Source: an uncultured Aquimarina sp. (lineage in GTDB: Bacteria; Bacteroidota; Bacteroidia; Flavobacteriales; Flavobacteriaceae). Taken from it: 64,000 nt of DNA. The stretch is taken from assembly GCA_947496705.1 (NCBI GenBank), contig CANMDW010000003.1:153622-217621 (forward strand), written 5' to 3'. The notes under the pieces are model-generated. The model saw nothing but the letters and a program-made list of their open reading frames with translations. It searched no databases and had not been told where the DNA came from. The translations under genes and the position numbers were made by a program. This document shows positions 8,225-16,661 of this stretch, piece after piece; within the stretch, counting starts at the first letter, position 1; each line of letters opens with the position of its first letter.

Positions 8225-8647
8225 ATGAATATTTTAGTACTATGCACCGGCAACTCCTGCCGAAGCCAGATGGCAGAAGGCTATTTAAAACACTTTGCCA
8301 AAGAACATGCAACGATCTATAGCGCAGGAGTAGAAACGCACGGAGTAAACCCCAGGGCAATTGCCATCATGAAAGAAGATGGTATTGATATTTCTAATCA
8401 CACTTCTAATAATCTGGAAGAATATCTGGATATAGAATTTGAGTATATCCTCACCGTTTGTGATAATGCCAAAGAGCAATGTCCTTTCTTCCCGGGCAAA
8501 GCCGAGCGATTACACTATGATTTCTTTGATCCTTCAAAAATTGATGGAACCGAAGAAGAAATTCATGCGGCATTTACAAAAACCAGAAACCAGATTAAGG
8601 AATATTGTAAAGATTTTATAGAGAACGAGGTAGTTCTTTCAAATTAG
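8225..8647 (+). CDS. arsC: Arsenate reductase, thioredoxin-coupled LMW-PTP fold
   Basis: A 140-residue low-molecular-weight phosphatase-fold reductase. The P-loop CTGNSCRS (Cys7 nucleophile, Cys12, Arg13) is at the N-terminus, and the redox pair Cys79/Cys86 in VCDNAKEQC is the hallmark of Staphylococcus pI258-type ArsC. It reduces arsenate to arsenite with thioredoxin. It is the last gene of the operon; no ArsB or Acr3 efflux gene follows, although one is usual. Confidence 0.9.
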   Translation: MNILVLCTGNSCRSQMAEGYLKHFAKEHATIYSAGVETHGVNPRAIAIMKEDGIDISNHTSNNLEEYLDIEFEYILTVCDNAKEQCPFFPGKAERLHYDFFDPSKIDGTEEEIHAAFTKTRNQIKEYCKDFIENEVVLSN

Positions 8648-8661
8648 AATTAATTCTACGA

Positions 8662-8692
8662 ATTGAAGAAACCTAAAAAAGGTTTCTTCAAT
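8662..8692. terminator. Bidirectional terminator
   Basis: ATTGAAGAAACC and GGTTTCTTCAAT form a perfect 12-bp stem with a 7-base A-rich loop. It lies between the convergent arsC and the gene ending at 8693. Confidence 0.8.
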
Positions 8693-9724
8693 TTATTCTA
8701 ATCCATAATCCAACGGAAGCATTTTTCCTACTTTAAGACGCCCCATATAGCCACTAAAATGAAATAGTCTAACTGGTCTGTAGTTTCCAAAGCCATCTAT
8801 ATTAAAATTAGTACTTTCTGAGTTAAATACAATATTAGAGCGTAATGATTTGTTGTGAACTACACCAATTTTTTTTGCATTAACCCGAATTTTAGCAAAC
8901 CCATCTTTGTTCTCAATAGCAAAATAATTTTCAGGAGCTACATTACGACCTTTATACAAAATTTCAAATCCATTTTTATCTAATGTATTGGTTGCAAGAG
9001 AACGCATAAAATGCAATACAGACCCTTTATATGCTTTTTCCCTTCTTTTAGTATAATTGGTATCATTATTATCCCCTAGCTCTTTAAAGAAACTAGTTCC
9101 CATAAAAAAAACTGAGTTTACAAGAAGCCTTCCTGCATTACTAAACTTAAATTTTGCCTCAAAATCAGTAAGATCATATGAAATAGAATATCCAAAAAAA
9201 TCATTTTTAATCTTTATAGGAACATAAGCACTGGCATACAATGTTTTTTTAGATTTACTATAAAACAAATTAATATCATCTTCATTAATGATACTACAAT
9301 GCTTCTGTATACTCTCTGGACCAATAAAATGCTTCTTAAAATACTTCATTTTTTTCTCTCTACTCCAATCATCATTCTCAACATAAACAGGTTCTAATAG
9401 CTCTAATTGTTCTTTTAAATAGACAATAATGTTTTTCTTATCTTCTATAGTAGACTGTTCCAAAACTACATTTTGGTAGCCTAAATAAGATATGATCAAA
9501 GACTCATTACTTGTCGTATTCAATTCAAAATAAAACCTGCCTTTTGCGTCGGTAACCGTTCCTCTTGTTGTGCCATTAAGATATACCACTACAGATTCTA
9601 ATGGTTTTTTGGTAATATCATCATAAACTATACCTCTAAGTTCTTTCTGAGCATGCGAAAATGAAAAAACCAAAACAAAGAGTAGTGATATCTTATAATT
9701 AAGAAAAAGTTTATTTATCTCCAT
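8693..9724 (-). CDS. CarboxypepD_reg-like outer-envelope protein
   Basis: A 343-residue secreted protein. The signal peptide ends near SFSHA, and a carboxypeptidase-regulatory-like beta domain spans about residues 28-105 (KELRGIVYDDITKKPLESVV, GRFYFELN, LIISYLGYQN). The remainder has no assignable domain. In Bacteroidota this domain typically sits at the N-terminus of TonB-dependent receptors or envelope proteins. Its start overlaps the acyltransferase stop by 14 bases, so the two are co-transcribed. Confidence 0.82.
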   Translation of the reverse strand: MEINKLFLNYKISLLFVLVFSFSHAQKELRGIVYDDITKKPLESVVVYLNGTTRGTVTDAKGRFYFELNTTSNESLIISYLGYQNVVLEQSTIEDKKNIIVYLKEQLELLEPVYVENDDWSREKKMKYFKKHFIGPESIQKHCSIINEDDINLFYSKSKKTLYASAYVPIKIKNDFFGYSISYDLTDFEAKFKFSNAGRLLVNSVFFMGTSFFKELGDNNDTNYTKRREKAYKGSVLHFMRSLATNTLDKNGFEILYKGRNVAPENYFAIENKDGFAKIRVNAKKIGVVHNKSLRSNIVFNSESTNFNIDGFGNYRPVRLFHFSGYMGRLKVGKMLPLDYGLE

Positions 9725-11519
9725 TTTTAAAGTATTTTTGTTCTAATTCAGCCTGAAATTCTTCCATAACTGGTTTTACAGTACTATCTGGCAAGTCTGC
9801 AATACGTATATACATCAAACCGTCTACTGCATTATTAAACAATGGGTCTACATTAAATGCTACTACTTTTGCATTTTGCTTGATGTATTTCTTAATCAAA
9901 ACAGGGATACGAAGGCTTCCCGGCTCTACCTCATCAATGATTTTATCAAATTTATTTAAGTCACTTTTACTTTCGTCAAACACAAAATCTTTATCGGCAT
10001 CCTTCAGTTTTACTTTAAACTCCTTTTTCGGTCTTACATATTGCGCAACATACGGGTCATAGTAATGAGATTTCATAAACTCGATCATCAGGGATTTAGT
10101 AAAATTACTAAATTTATTACTGATACTCACACCGCCAATAAGATACTTATGCTCTGGGAAACGCAGGGTACAATGCACAATTCCTTTCCACAGTAAAAAT
10201 AACGGCATAGGGCGCTGCTGGTATTCTTTGATGATAAAAGCCCTGCCCATCTCTATAGATTCACTCATCATTTTATGCAATTCGGGTTCAAACCTGAATA
10301 AATCCTGGAGATAAAACCCATCAATACCGCGATTAGCATAAATCTCTGAACCCATTCCCATGCGGTAGGCTCCCACTAGTCTTTTGGCTCCAATATCCCA
10401 TAGGAACATGTGGTGGTAATACTCATCAAAAATGTCCAGATCCAAAGAATTATTTGTGCCTTCTCCGATTTCTCTAAAGGTGATTTCGCGCAATCTGCCT
10501 ATTTCATGAACTACATTAGGAATGTGTTTTTTCTTTGCCAGAAAAACTTCATAGTTTTTACTGATCAATAGGCGCATATCTTGATTCCTGCAATACTCCA
10601 ATTCGGATTCTATAGAATTAATATTCCCTTCACCCGCTATCTGCTTAGGTGATTTTGGCAATTTTAAATTCTGCGGAATAGACTCTCGCAATGTCTTTTT
10701 TTCAAATGGATTGGCCAGCATGTAGGTTTTTTTACGAAGAAAACTCGTAAAATCATCAAGATTTGTATACTCTCCCTGATCTTTCACAGAAACCGGATTA
10801 CCGATTCTCACTTTGATTACCTTATTTTCCTGAGAGAAAAGTTCACTTGGTAATTTGGCAGTTCGCAATATATCGCTTATCGATGCCAGGCGATAAAAAA
10901 GTCTGCTATTGCGGGCATGAAAGTATATAGGTATTACCGGAACTTTTGCTTTTTGAACCAGACGCATTGCGCTGGGTTCCCAAGGCTTATCTACATAGTT
11001 TTTCCCTTCTTTATGAGTAGATACCTCTCCTGCCGGAAAAATCCCCAAGGGTTTACCTTCCTGAAGATGAAGGATAGAATCTTTAATTCCTTTAAGACTG
11101 GATTTAGCATCTTTTCTATCCTCAAAAGGGTTTACAGGCATCACATAGGGCTGTAAAGGTTTAAAATTATGTAATAAAAAATTTCCTATAACCTTATAAT
11201 CAGAACGATGTGATAACATTAATTTGAGTAGTAGCCCCCCGTCAAGTCCTCCAAGCGGATGGTTTGACAAAGTAATAAATGCCCCTTCTTTGGGCAATCG
11301 TTTCAGATCTTCCTCGGGAATCTCATAAGTAACCCCATATAAATCCAGCGTTTTACTTATGTACTCTATGCCGTCTAAGTGGCAAAGCTTATCATACTGA
11401 CGGTTTATTTTTGATAATCGGGTGATTTTAAGAACCATCCAACCAATAAACGTGCCTATAAAGCCTAGTTTATCTAATTTAAGCCCTGTGGCTACCTCTT
11501 TTGCTGTGACTATAGGCAT
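9711..11519 (-). CDS. Bifunctional PlsC-type/GNAT acyltransferase (OlsF-like)
   Basis: A 602-residue fusion. The N-terminal half is a lysophospholipid-acyltransferase-type domain with SNHPLGGLDGG near residue 85 and IFPAGEVS near 155. The C-terminal half is a GNAT of the OlsB/hemolysin type (EITFREIGEGTNNSLDLD, RLVGAYRMG). The domain order fits OlsF enzymes, which make ornithine-type aminolipids by successive N- and O-acylation; that role is inferred from family knowledge. The active-site spacing is HX5D (His87/Asp93) rather than HX4D. The ATG at 11519 is preferred over the TTG at 11528. Confidence 0.8.
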   Translation of the reverse strand: MPIVTAKEVATGLKLDKLGFIGTFIGWMVLKITRLSKINRQYDKLCHLDGIEYISKTLDLYGVTYEIPEEDLKRLPKEGAFITLSNHPLGGLDGGLLLKLMLSHRSDYKVIGNFLLHNFKPLQPYVMPVNPFEDRKDAKSSLKGIKDSILHLQEGKPLGIFPAGEVSTHKEGKNYVDKPWEPSAMRLVQKAKVPVIPIYFHARNSRLFYRLASISDILRTAKLPSELFSQENKVIKVRIGNPVSVKDQGEYTNLDDFTSFLRKKTYMLANPFEKKTLRESIPQNLKLPKSPKQIAGEGNINSIESELEYCRNQDMRLLISKNYEVFLAKKKHIPNVVHEIGRLREITFREIGEGTNNSLDLDIFDEYYHHMFLWDIGAKRLVGAYRMGMGSEIYANRGIDGFYLQDLFRFEPELHKMMSESIEMGRAFIIKEYQQRPMPLFLLWKGIVHCTLRFPEHKYLIGGVSISNKFSNFTKSLMIEFMKSHYYDPYVAQYVRPKKEFKVKLKDADKDFVFDESKSDLNKFDKIIDEVEPGSLRIPVLIKKYIKQNAKVVAFNVDPLFNNAVDGLMYIRIADLPDSTVKPVMEEFQAELEQKYFKNGDK

Positions 11520-11541
11520 TAAATACAATTTGCGCTAACTG

Positions 11542-11549
11542 CAAATATA
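11542..11549 (-). promoter_or_regulatory. -7 box upstream of the acyltransferase
   Basis: TATATTTG on the minus strand lies 23 bases upstream of the ATG at 11519 and fits TAnnTTTG. Confidence 0.5.
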
Positions 11550-11572
11550 GCAAAATCCTTCAATTGATTTTT

Positions 11573-12826
11573 TTATTCTTTTACCACCATTTGGTAAGTT
11601 TCTCTGGTAATTTGTTTTAACAGAATATCCTTGTCTTGTTCCAAAGATCGAACAGCTTCTTCTGTAAAATGTCTGATTGTATATAAACATACATTTTTAT
11701 TATAGGTAACCCTGAATTTTGCTTTCAGTTTCATTATGAGTACATCAAAATGATCAAATTTATCATCCAGGCATACCGAAAAACTAATTGCCGAACTCTG
11801 AATCAAATCTACTTTTAGATGATATTGATGAAAAAAGCTAAATATTTCACTGATCTTATCTTCGACAATAAATGAAAAATCCAGGGAAGAAAGCGATAGC
11901 AGGATCTGATCTTTTTTAACGATATAACAAGGCAAATAAGGATCTAATGGTTGTCCTTTTTTTACCGAAGTTCCTTCATCGGCAGGATTGAGAAATGATT
12001 TTACATACAACGGTATCTCTTTACGTTGTAATGGCTGAATGGTTTTGGGATGAATCACTGAAGCCCCGTAGAATGCAAGTTCTATAGCTTCTTCATAAGA
12101 AACATGAGATAATAAATGTGTTATTGAAAAAACCCGGGGATCTGCATTCAATACTCCCGGAACATCTTTCCAGATACTCACACTGTCTGCATTTAGACAG
12201 TAGGCAAAAATCCCGGCTGTATAATCACTCCCCTCTCTGCCCAGGGTAGTGGTAAAGTTGTTTTTGTCTGATGCTATAAAACCCTGGGTAACACTAAGCC
12301 CTTTTGTGTTTACTTTTTTTTGTATACTGCGTTGGGTAATTTCCCAATCGACTTCTGCGTCTCTGTACGTTGTATCTGTTTTGATGAAATCGCGTGCATC
12401 CAACCACTTGTTTTCATATCCCTGCTGGTTGAGATATTCACTCACAATAGTCGTGGCAATGAGTTCTCCATAACAAACTACCTGATCATAGATATAGTCA
12501 TATTGTGTTGACTTATTTCTGCTCAAGGTAGTTTCCATATCTTTAAACAGCCTATTAATTTTTTTAAAAACCACATGCTGCTTATTGTCAAAAAGCGTTT
12601 CTAAAATAATAGTGTGGTATTGCTGTACGTTATGAATTGCTCCTTTTAGTTCTGAACTGTTTTTAAGATAGAGCTCAACCACTTTTTCCAGGGCATTGGT
12701 CGTTTTTCCCATGGCAGAGATTACAATAATAAGATCTGAAAATCCGGTTTTCTCGAGTACACGCACTACATTTTTTACCCCATTGGCATCTTTTACCGAT
12801 GCGCCTCCGAATTTAAAAACCTTCAT
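11573..12826 (-). CDS. lysC: Aspartate kinase, monofunctional
   Basis: A 417-residue aspartokinase that phosphorylates aspartate at the head of lysine, threonine and methionine biosynthesis. The N-terminal motif MKVFKFGGASV, the kinase motif TTLGREGSDYTAG and the segment SIWKDVPGVLNADPR are all present. The C-terminal 120 residues correspond to ACT-type regulatory domains. No homoserine dehydrogenase is fused. It follows the GNAT gene by 20 bases on the same strand. Confidence 0.9.
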   Translation of the reverse strand: MKVFKFGGASVKDANGVKNVVRVLEKTGFSDLIIVISAMGKTTNALEKVVELYLKNSSELKGAIHNVQQYHTIILETLFDNKQHVVFKKINRLFKDMETTLSRNKSTQYDYIYDQVVCYGELIATTIVSEYLNQQGYENKWLDARDFIKTDTTYRDAEVDWEITQRSIQKKVNTKGLSVTQGFIASDKNNFTTTLGREGSDYTAGIFAYCLNADSVSIWKDVPGVLNADPRVFSITHLLSHVSYEEAIELAFYGASVIHPKTIQPLQRKEIPLYVKSFLNPADEGTSVKKGQPLDPYLPCYIVKKDQILLSLSSLDFSFIVEDKISEIFSFFHQYHLKVDLIQSSAISFSVCLDDKFDHFDVLIMKLKAKFRVTYNKNVCLYTIRHFTEEAVRSLEQDKDILLKQITRETYQMVVKE

Positions 12827-12846
12827 TTACCAGATATTTAGACGCA

Positions 12847-13326
12847 TTATGATTTTGAAACAAACTTTTCGACCTCATTCTTATCCATTTGCACGAGATA
12901 CCAATCTTTTAAAAGCTTAGCCCCGCTTTTTTCATAAAAATCAATTGCTTTTCGATTCCAATCCAAAACAACCCATTCTACTCTACGCACACCTTTAGAT
13001 TTTGCATATTTCATCACTTCTGCATATAATGCACTGCCTAATCCTGTTCCTCTCATAGATTCCTTAACGATCAAATCTTCTAAATGAACAGAACGCCCTT
13101 TCCAGGTAGAAAAACGATAATATATCAGGGCGATCCCCACGATTTCATTATTTACCTCAGCAACAAAGCAATGAAAAAGCGGAGTAGGCCCAAAACCTTC
13201 CTTAATCAATTCATCAACCGAAACCTCTACTGCATCGGGTTCTTTCTCAAAAGCTGCCAGCTCCCGGATCAAATCCAGTACCTGGGTCATGTCTTGCTCG
13301 ACAGCATCTCTGATTATATAGCTCAT
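12847..13326 (-). CDS. GNAT-family N-acetyltransferase
   Basis: A 159-residue GNAT resembling the diamine (spermidine/spermine) acetyltransferase group: LIRELAAFEKEPDAVEVSVD, then the acetyl-CoA loop SMRGTGLGSALYAEVMKYA, then VLDWNRKAIDFYEKSGAKLL. The substrate cannot be set from sequence. It is upstream of lysC and probably co-transcribed. A TAGTTTTG promoter box lies 16 bases before the start. Confidence 0.85.
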   Translation of the reverse strand: MSYIIRDAVEQDMTQVLDLIRELAAFEKEPDAVEVSVDELIKEGFGPTPLFHCFVAEVNNEIVGIALIYYRFSTWKGRSVHLEDLIVKESMRGTGLGSALYAEVMKYAKSKGVRRVEWVVLDWNRKAIDFYEKSGAKLLKDWYLVQMDKNEVEKFVSKS

Positions 13327-13341
13327 AATTCAAAAGTTTGT

Positions 13342-13349
13342 CAAAACTA
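13342..13349 (-). promoter_or_regulatory. -7 box of the GNAT-lysC unit
   Basis: TAGTTTTG fits TAnnTTTG on the minus strand, 16 bases before the ATG at 13326. Confidence 0.5.
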
Positions 13350-13462
13350 TAAAATAAGTATCAGAAACCAGACAATTTTCTAAGGTTATGCAACTACTAT
13401 TTCTGTTTTTATAATTCTGATAATTTAAATTTCCGAAAACGTTATAGTTGTTCAAAAAATAA

Positions 13463-13470
13463 TACTTTTG
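13463..13470 (+). promoter_or_regulatory. -7 box of fbp
   Basis: TACTTTTG fits TAnnTTTG on the plus strand. It implies transcription starting near 13477, leaving an untranslated leader of about 115 bases before fbp. Confidence 0.45.
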
Positions 13471-13485
13471 CAACAAATTTAATCG

Positions 13486-13567
13486 CTATGTATTGAAAGG
13501 TACATAGATTTTGAAATAAATCATGGTAAAAAGCAGGCAGTAAAAGTTATTGCTGAAAACTGCTTGC
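13486..13567 (+). promoter_or_regulatory. Structured 5' leader of fbp
   Basis: Two stem-loops lie in the leader: CTATGTA/TACATAG (13486-13492 with 13501-13507) and GCAGGCAGT/ACTGCTTGC (13533-13541 with 13559-13567, one G-U pair). The leader ends before the ATG at 13594. It resembles no riboswitch I can name; a regulatory role is inferred. Confidence 0.4.
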
Positions 13568-13593
13568 TACTAAACTGATAAAATTCACCATAC

Positions 13594-14592
13594 ATGTCAA
13601 GAAAAAACCAAACCTTAGGAGAATTTATCATCGAGAATCAAACCGATTTCCCGTATGCAAGCGGAGAGCTGTCACGTTTGATCAACTCTATCAGATTGGC
13701 TGCAAAAATGGTAAATCACGAAGTGAACAAAGCTGGTTTGGTAGACATTACGGGAGCCGCAGGAGAAACTAATATACAAGGAGAAGATCAACAAAAACTG
13801 GATGTTTTTGCCAACAATACTTTTATCAATTCACTCACCAACAGAGAAATCGTATGTGGTATTGCTTCTGAAGAAAATGATGATTTTATCACCATCAAGG
13901 GTCACAAAAATGATCATAAAAACAAGTATGTCGTACTTATTGATCCTTTGGATGGAAGTTCTAATATCGATGTGAATGTATCGGTAGGAACCATATTTTC
14001 AATTTACAGAAGAAGTACACCTGTAGGAACACCGGTCACTATAGAAGACTTTTTACAACCAGGAAATCTGCAGGTTGCCGCAGGATATATTATCTACGGT
14101 ACCTCGACCATGCTTGTATATACCACTGGTCATGGCGTAAATGGTTTTACGCTCAATCCCGCATTAGGAACCTATTATTTATCACATCCTAATATGAGAT
14201 TTCCTGAAAACGGGAAGATCTATTCTGTAAATGAAGGAAATTATGTGCATTTCCCACAGGGAATTAAGGATTATATCAAATACTGTCAGGAAGAAAAAGA
14301 AGATCGCCCGTATACCTCAAGATATATTGGTTCTCTGGTAAGTGATATTCATCGCAATATGATCAAGGGAGGCATCTATATCTATCCCGGGATTTCTAAT
14401 TACCCCGAGGGGAAACTTCGCCTGCTATATGAGTGTAACCCAATGGCTTTTATTACCGAACAAGCAGGTGGAAGAGCCAGTGACGGCTACCAGCGTATTA
14501 TGGATATCAAACCCACCGAGCTGCATCAACGAACTCCTTTTGTGTGTGGTAGTATGAATATGGTAGAAAAGCTGGAATCTTTTATGAAATAA
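13594..14592 (+). CDS. fbp: Fructose-1,6-bisphosphatase class I
   Basis: A 332-residue gluconeogenic phosphatase that removes the 1-phosphate from fructose-1,6-bisphosphate. The metal-binding signature [20 protein letters not shown] is near residue 112. The EEND segment (SEENDDF) and substrate motifs such as [19 protein letters not shown] and [21 protein letters not shown] are intact. Length and motif order match class I enzymes. It is preceded by a long structured leader. Confidence 0.95.
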   Translation: MSRKNQTLGEFIIENQTDFPYASGELSRLINSIRLAAKMVNHEVNKAGLVDITGAAGETNIQGEDQQKLDVFANNTFINSLTNREIVCGIASEENDDFITIKGHKNDHKNKYVVLIDPLDGSSNIDVNVSVGTIFSIYRRSTPVGTPVTIEDFLQPGNLQVAAGYIIYGTSTMLVYTTGHGVNGFTLNPALGTYYLSHPNMRFPENGKIYSVNEGNYVHFPQGIKDYIKYCQEEKEDRPYTSRYIGSLVSDIHRNMIKGGIYIYPGISNYPEGKLRLLYECNPMAFITEQAGGRASDGYQRIMDIKPTELHQRTPFVCGSMNMVEKLESFMK

Positions 14593-14977
14593 GAACTCAA
14601 GATGAGTTCAATTAATAAACCATTACTTCCGGGACTCAAAACATAGTTTACCACACTGGCAAAATGCCCCTTCTTTTAGTCAAAGAGGGAGGAGAACCGC
14701 GCTCAAAGCCTGAAACGCAGGGTTTTATGCCCGTAAAGCAAAAACAAGTATAATGAATACACGGTCTTTTGCCTTTAACCAAACAATAACGTATCTTTAC
14801 ACCACAATTATAGTACTCTTACCCCGGGATTTTAGAATTAAATCTGGTACACCATCTTTTAAAAAAACAGGATTCTGAATTGATAAATACACTTTATTAA
14901 GTCGCAAAGCCTTGTTTTTAACATTTTTATGTTAATTTTATGTGAATTTCAAAAAAGAAACTTATAAACCAACCAAC
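14593..14977. other. Intergenic region before the GTPase cassette
   Basis: About 385 bases without a convincing gene. GAACTCA/TGAGTTC (14593-14609) is a weak hairpin after fbp. The last 100 bases are AT-rich and probably hold the cassette promoter, but no clean TAnnTTTG box stands out. The in-frame GTG at 14942 could extend the next ORF, but the ATG at 14978 is a better start. Confidence 0.5.
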
Positions 14978-15331
14978 ATGGCTAAAGAAAGTAAAGCTGT
15001 AGAAGAACAAGTTGTTAATGATCCTTCTTCAAAAATCGAAGCTATCAAAAATCTAATTTTTGGCGAGAATATTGCTACTTACAATTCAGAGTTTGAAAAG
15101 GTAAAAAAAGACATTACTTCAAAAAAGAAAGAGCTCGAAAACTTTATAGAAGATACGCGCAAAGAACTGCATCAGGCGATTGATAATCTAAGTACCGACA
15201 TAAATATTAGAATTACCGAATTAGAAGATACCCTGGCAGATAAAGCCGAGACACTGGATGCTAAAAAAGTTGATAAAAAAACGTTAGGAAACCTTCTTAT
15301 CGATCTGGGCGAAAAAATCAATCAAAAGTAA
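14978..15331 (+). CDS. Coiled-coil protein of the GTPase cassette
   Basis: A 117-residue hydrophilic protein. After a short tail it has a conserved-looking block (IEAIKNLIFGENIATYNSEF), about 70 residues of heptad coiled coil, and a C-terminal block KKTLGNLLIDLGEKINQK. I recall similar proteins encoded beside OmpA/longin-type genes and small GTPases in other bacteria. Their function is unknown; a scaffold or effector of the GTPase is an inference. The ATG at 14978 is chosen over the GTG at 14942. Confidence 0.75.
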   Translation: MAKESKAVEEQVVNDPSSKIEAIKNLIFGENIATYNSEFEKVKKDITSKKKELENFIEDTRKELHQAIDNLSTDINIRITELEDTLADKAETLDAKKVDKKTLGNLLIDLGEKINQK

Positions 15332-15351
15332 TCCAATCTGTCCAAAAAATT

Positions 15352-16176
15352 ATGGAAGAGCAGGATAAACTCAAAATTCTTAAAGAACTTCTTCTCACCG
15401 AAGAAAAAGAGTTTGCCGATGCTATTGCCCAAAAGGTAGAAGCGCTAACCAACATTGTAAATCAAAAACAGGAACTCTCTCACAAGGTTGATCCGATTAT
15501 TGATGACAAATTAGACCAATTCGTTCAGGAAATTCCAAAAACACTGGGTCCAACGATCACCGAAGCTTTAAAAGAAGAAATCAAAAACTCGCAGGATGCA
15601 GTGGTAGAAGCACTATTTCCTATCATCGGTAAGATGATCAAGAAGTATATCGCTCATGAAATGAAGTTACTGAGTGAAAACATCAGCAGACAAACTAAAA
15701 AAGCGTTTTCGTTTAAAAACTGGTTCAGAAAAACTAAAGCCAGTGCACATGGTATTAAAGAAGGAGATCTGGCCATATCAGACTATGCAAAACCCCGCTT
15801 AATTCAAATGTTTGTTATCGAAAAAAATTCGGGAATACTCATAGCCGATTACAGTCCGCTGTCTGAAGGAACTATAGACAAAGAAATGATTGCCGGTATG
15901 CTTACTGCCATAAAAAGTTTTGTTGAAGACGCTTTCCACGGAGGAGGTCAAAATCTCGAAATGATAGAATACGAATTATATACTATACATATTCAGAATT
16001 TTTATTCTTATTATGTGGCTGCCGTAATTTCTGGAGCTTATACTATGATGTTCAAAGAAGTTTTAGAAGATCAAATTATAGATTTTGCCAAAAATAATAT
16101 TTCCAGTAAAGAATTAAAAAACAATACCCTTTTCACACAAAAATTAAAAAAATATTTTGCAGATGAAATTGTCTAA
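15352..16176 (+). CDS. Longin/roadblock-like regulatory protein of the GTPase cassette
   Basis: A 274-residue protein. Residues 1-115 are helical (KVDPIIDDKLDQFVQEIPKT, then ALFPIIGKMIKKYIAHEM). Residues 148-245 alternate strands and helices like longin/roadblock GTPase-regulator folds: RLIQMFVIEKNSGILIADYS, EMIAGMLTAIKSFVEDAF, LEMIEYELYTIHIQ. The same block occurs, as I recall it, at the N-terminus of some proteins annotated OmpA-family, but here the C-terminal OmpA domain is absent. The gene overlaps the GTPase start by 14 bases, so the two are tightly coupled. Confidence 0.7.
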   Translation: MEEQDKLKILKELLLTEEKEFADAIAQKVEALTNIVNQKQELSHKVDPIIDDKLDQFVQEIPKTLGPTITEALKEEIKNSQDAVVEALFPIIGKMIKKYIAHEMKLLSENISRQTKKAFSFKNWFRKTKASAHGIKEGDLAISDYAKPRLIQMFVIEKNSGILIADYSPLSEGTIDKEMIAGMLTAIKSFVEDAFHGGGQNLEMIEYELYTIHIQNFYSYYVAAVISGAYTMMFKEVLEDQIIDFAKNNISSKELKNNTLFTQKLKKYFADEIV

Positions 16177-16657
16177 AAAAGTAGTGCTTTTAGGGCCCTT
16201 CGGTGTCGGGAAAACGTCTTTATTCAGACGCTTTATTGATAATGAATTTTCTGAAGGATACAAAGTAACCCTGGGAGTTCAGATAAAAAAGAAGGTAATT
16301 CAATTGCCAGATGGCAGAGAATTATCTATGATCATTTGGGATACAGAAGGGCACTCAAACAGTGTAGAAGATACCCGTAGATCCTACTTACTGGGATCTC
16401 ATGCTATTATCTATGTATTTGACTTAACCAGAGAAGATACCTATAAAGACCTCTATAAAGACCTCGAATATCTTAAAAATACATATAGCAAAGTAATCAT
16501 CAAAGTATTGGGCAATAAATTAGACCTGGTACATGAAAAAGAGATGAAAGCAAATCTTTTAGAACTAAACATTCCTTTTGATTATTTAACCAGTGCCAAG
16601 ACCAACAAAAATGTTCAGGATTTCTTTTCAGACCTGGCAAAAGAAATAGCAGAGTAG
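16163..16657 (+). CDS. Ras/Rab-like small GTPase
   Basis: A 164-residue single-domain GTPase with all five G motifs: G1 GPFGVGKTS (11-19), G2 Thr36, G3 WDTEG (59-63), G4 NKLD (118-121) and G5 TSAK (143-146). This is the Ras/Rab layout rather than Era/TrmE. The residue equivalent to Ras Gln61 is His64, so intrinsic hydrolysis may be low or GAP-dependent. There is no C-terminal prenylation cysteine. The start is the ATG at 16163, inside the end of the longin-like gene; the kinase gene follows after 4 bases. Confidence 0.9.
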   Translation: MKLSKKVVLLGPFGVGKTSLFRRFIDNEFSEGYKVTLGVQIKKKVIQLPDGRELSMIIWDTEGHSNSVEDTRRSYLLGSHAIIYVFDLTREDTYKDLYKDLEYLKNTYSKVIIKVLGNKLDLVHEKEMKANLLELNIPFDYLTSAKTNKNVQDFFSDLAKEIAE

Positions 16658-16661
16658 TATA

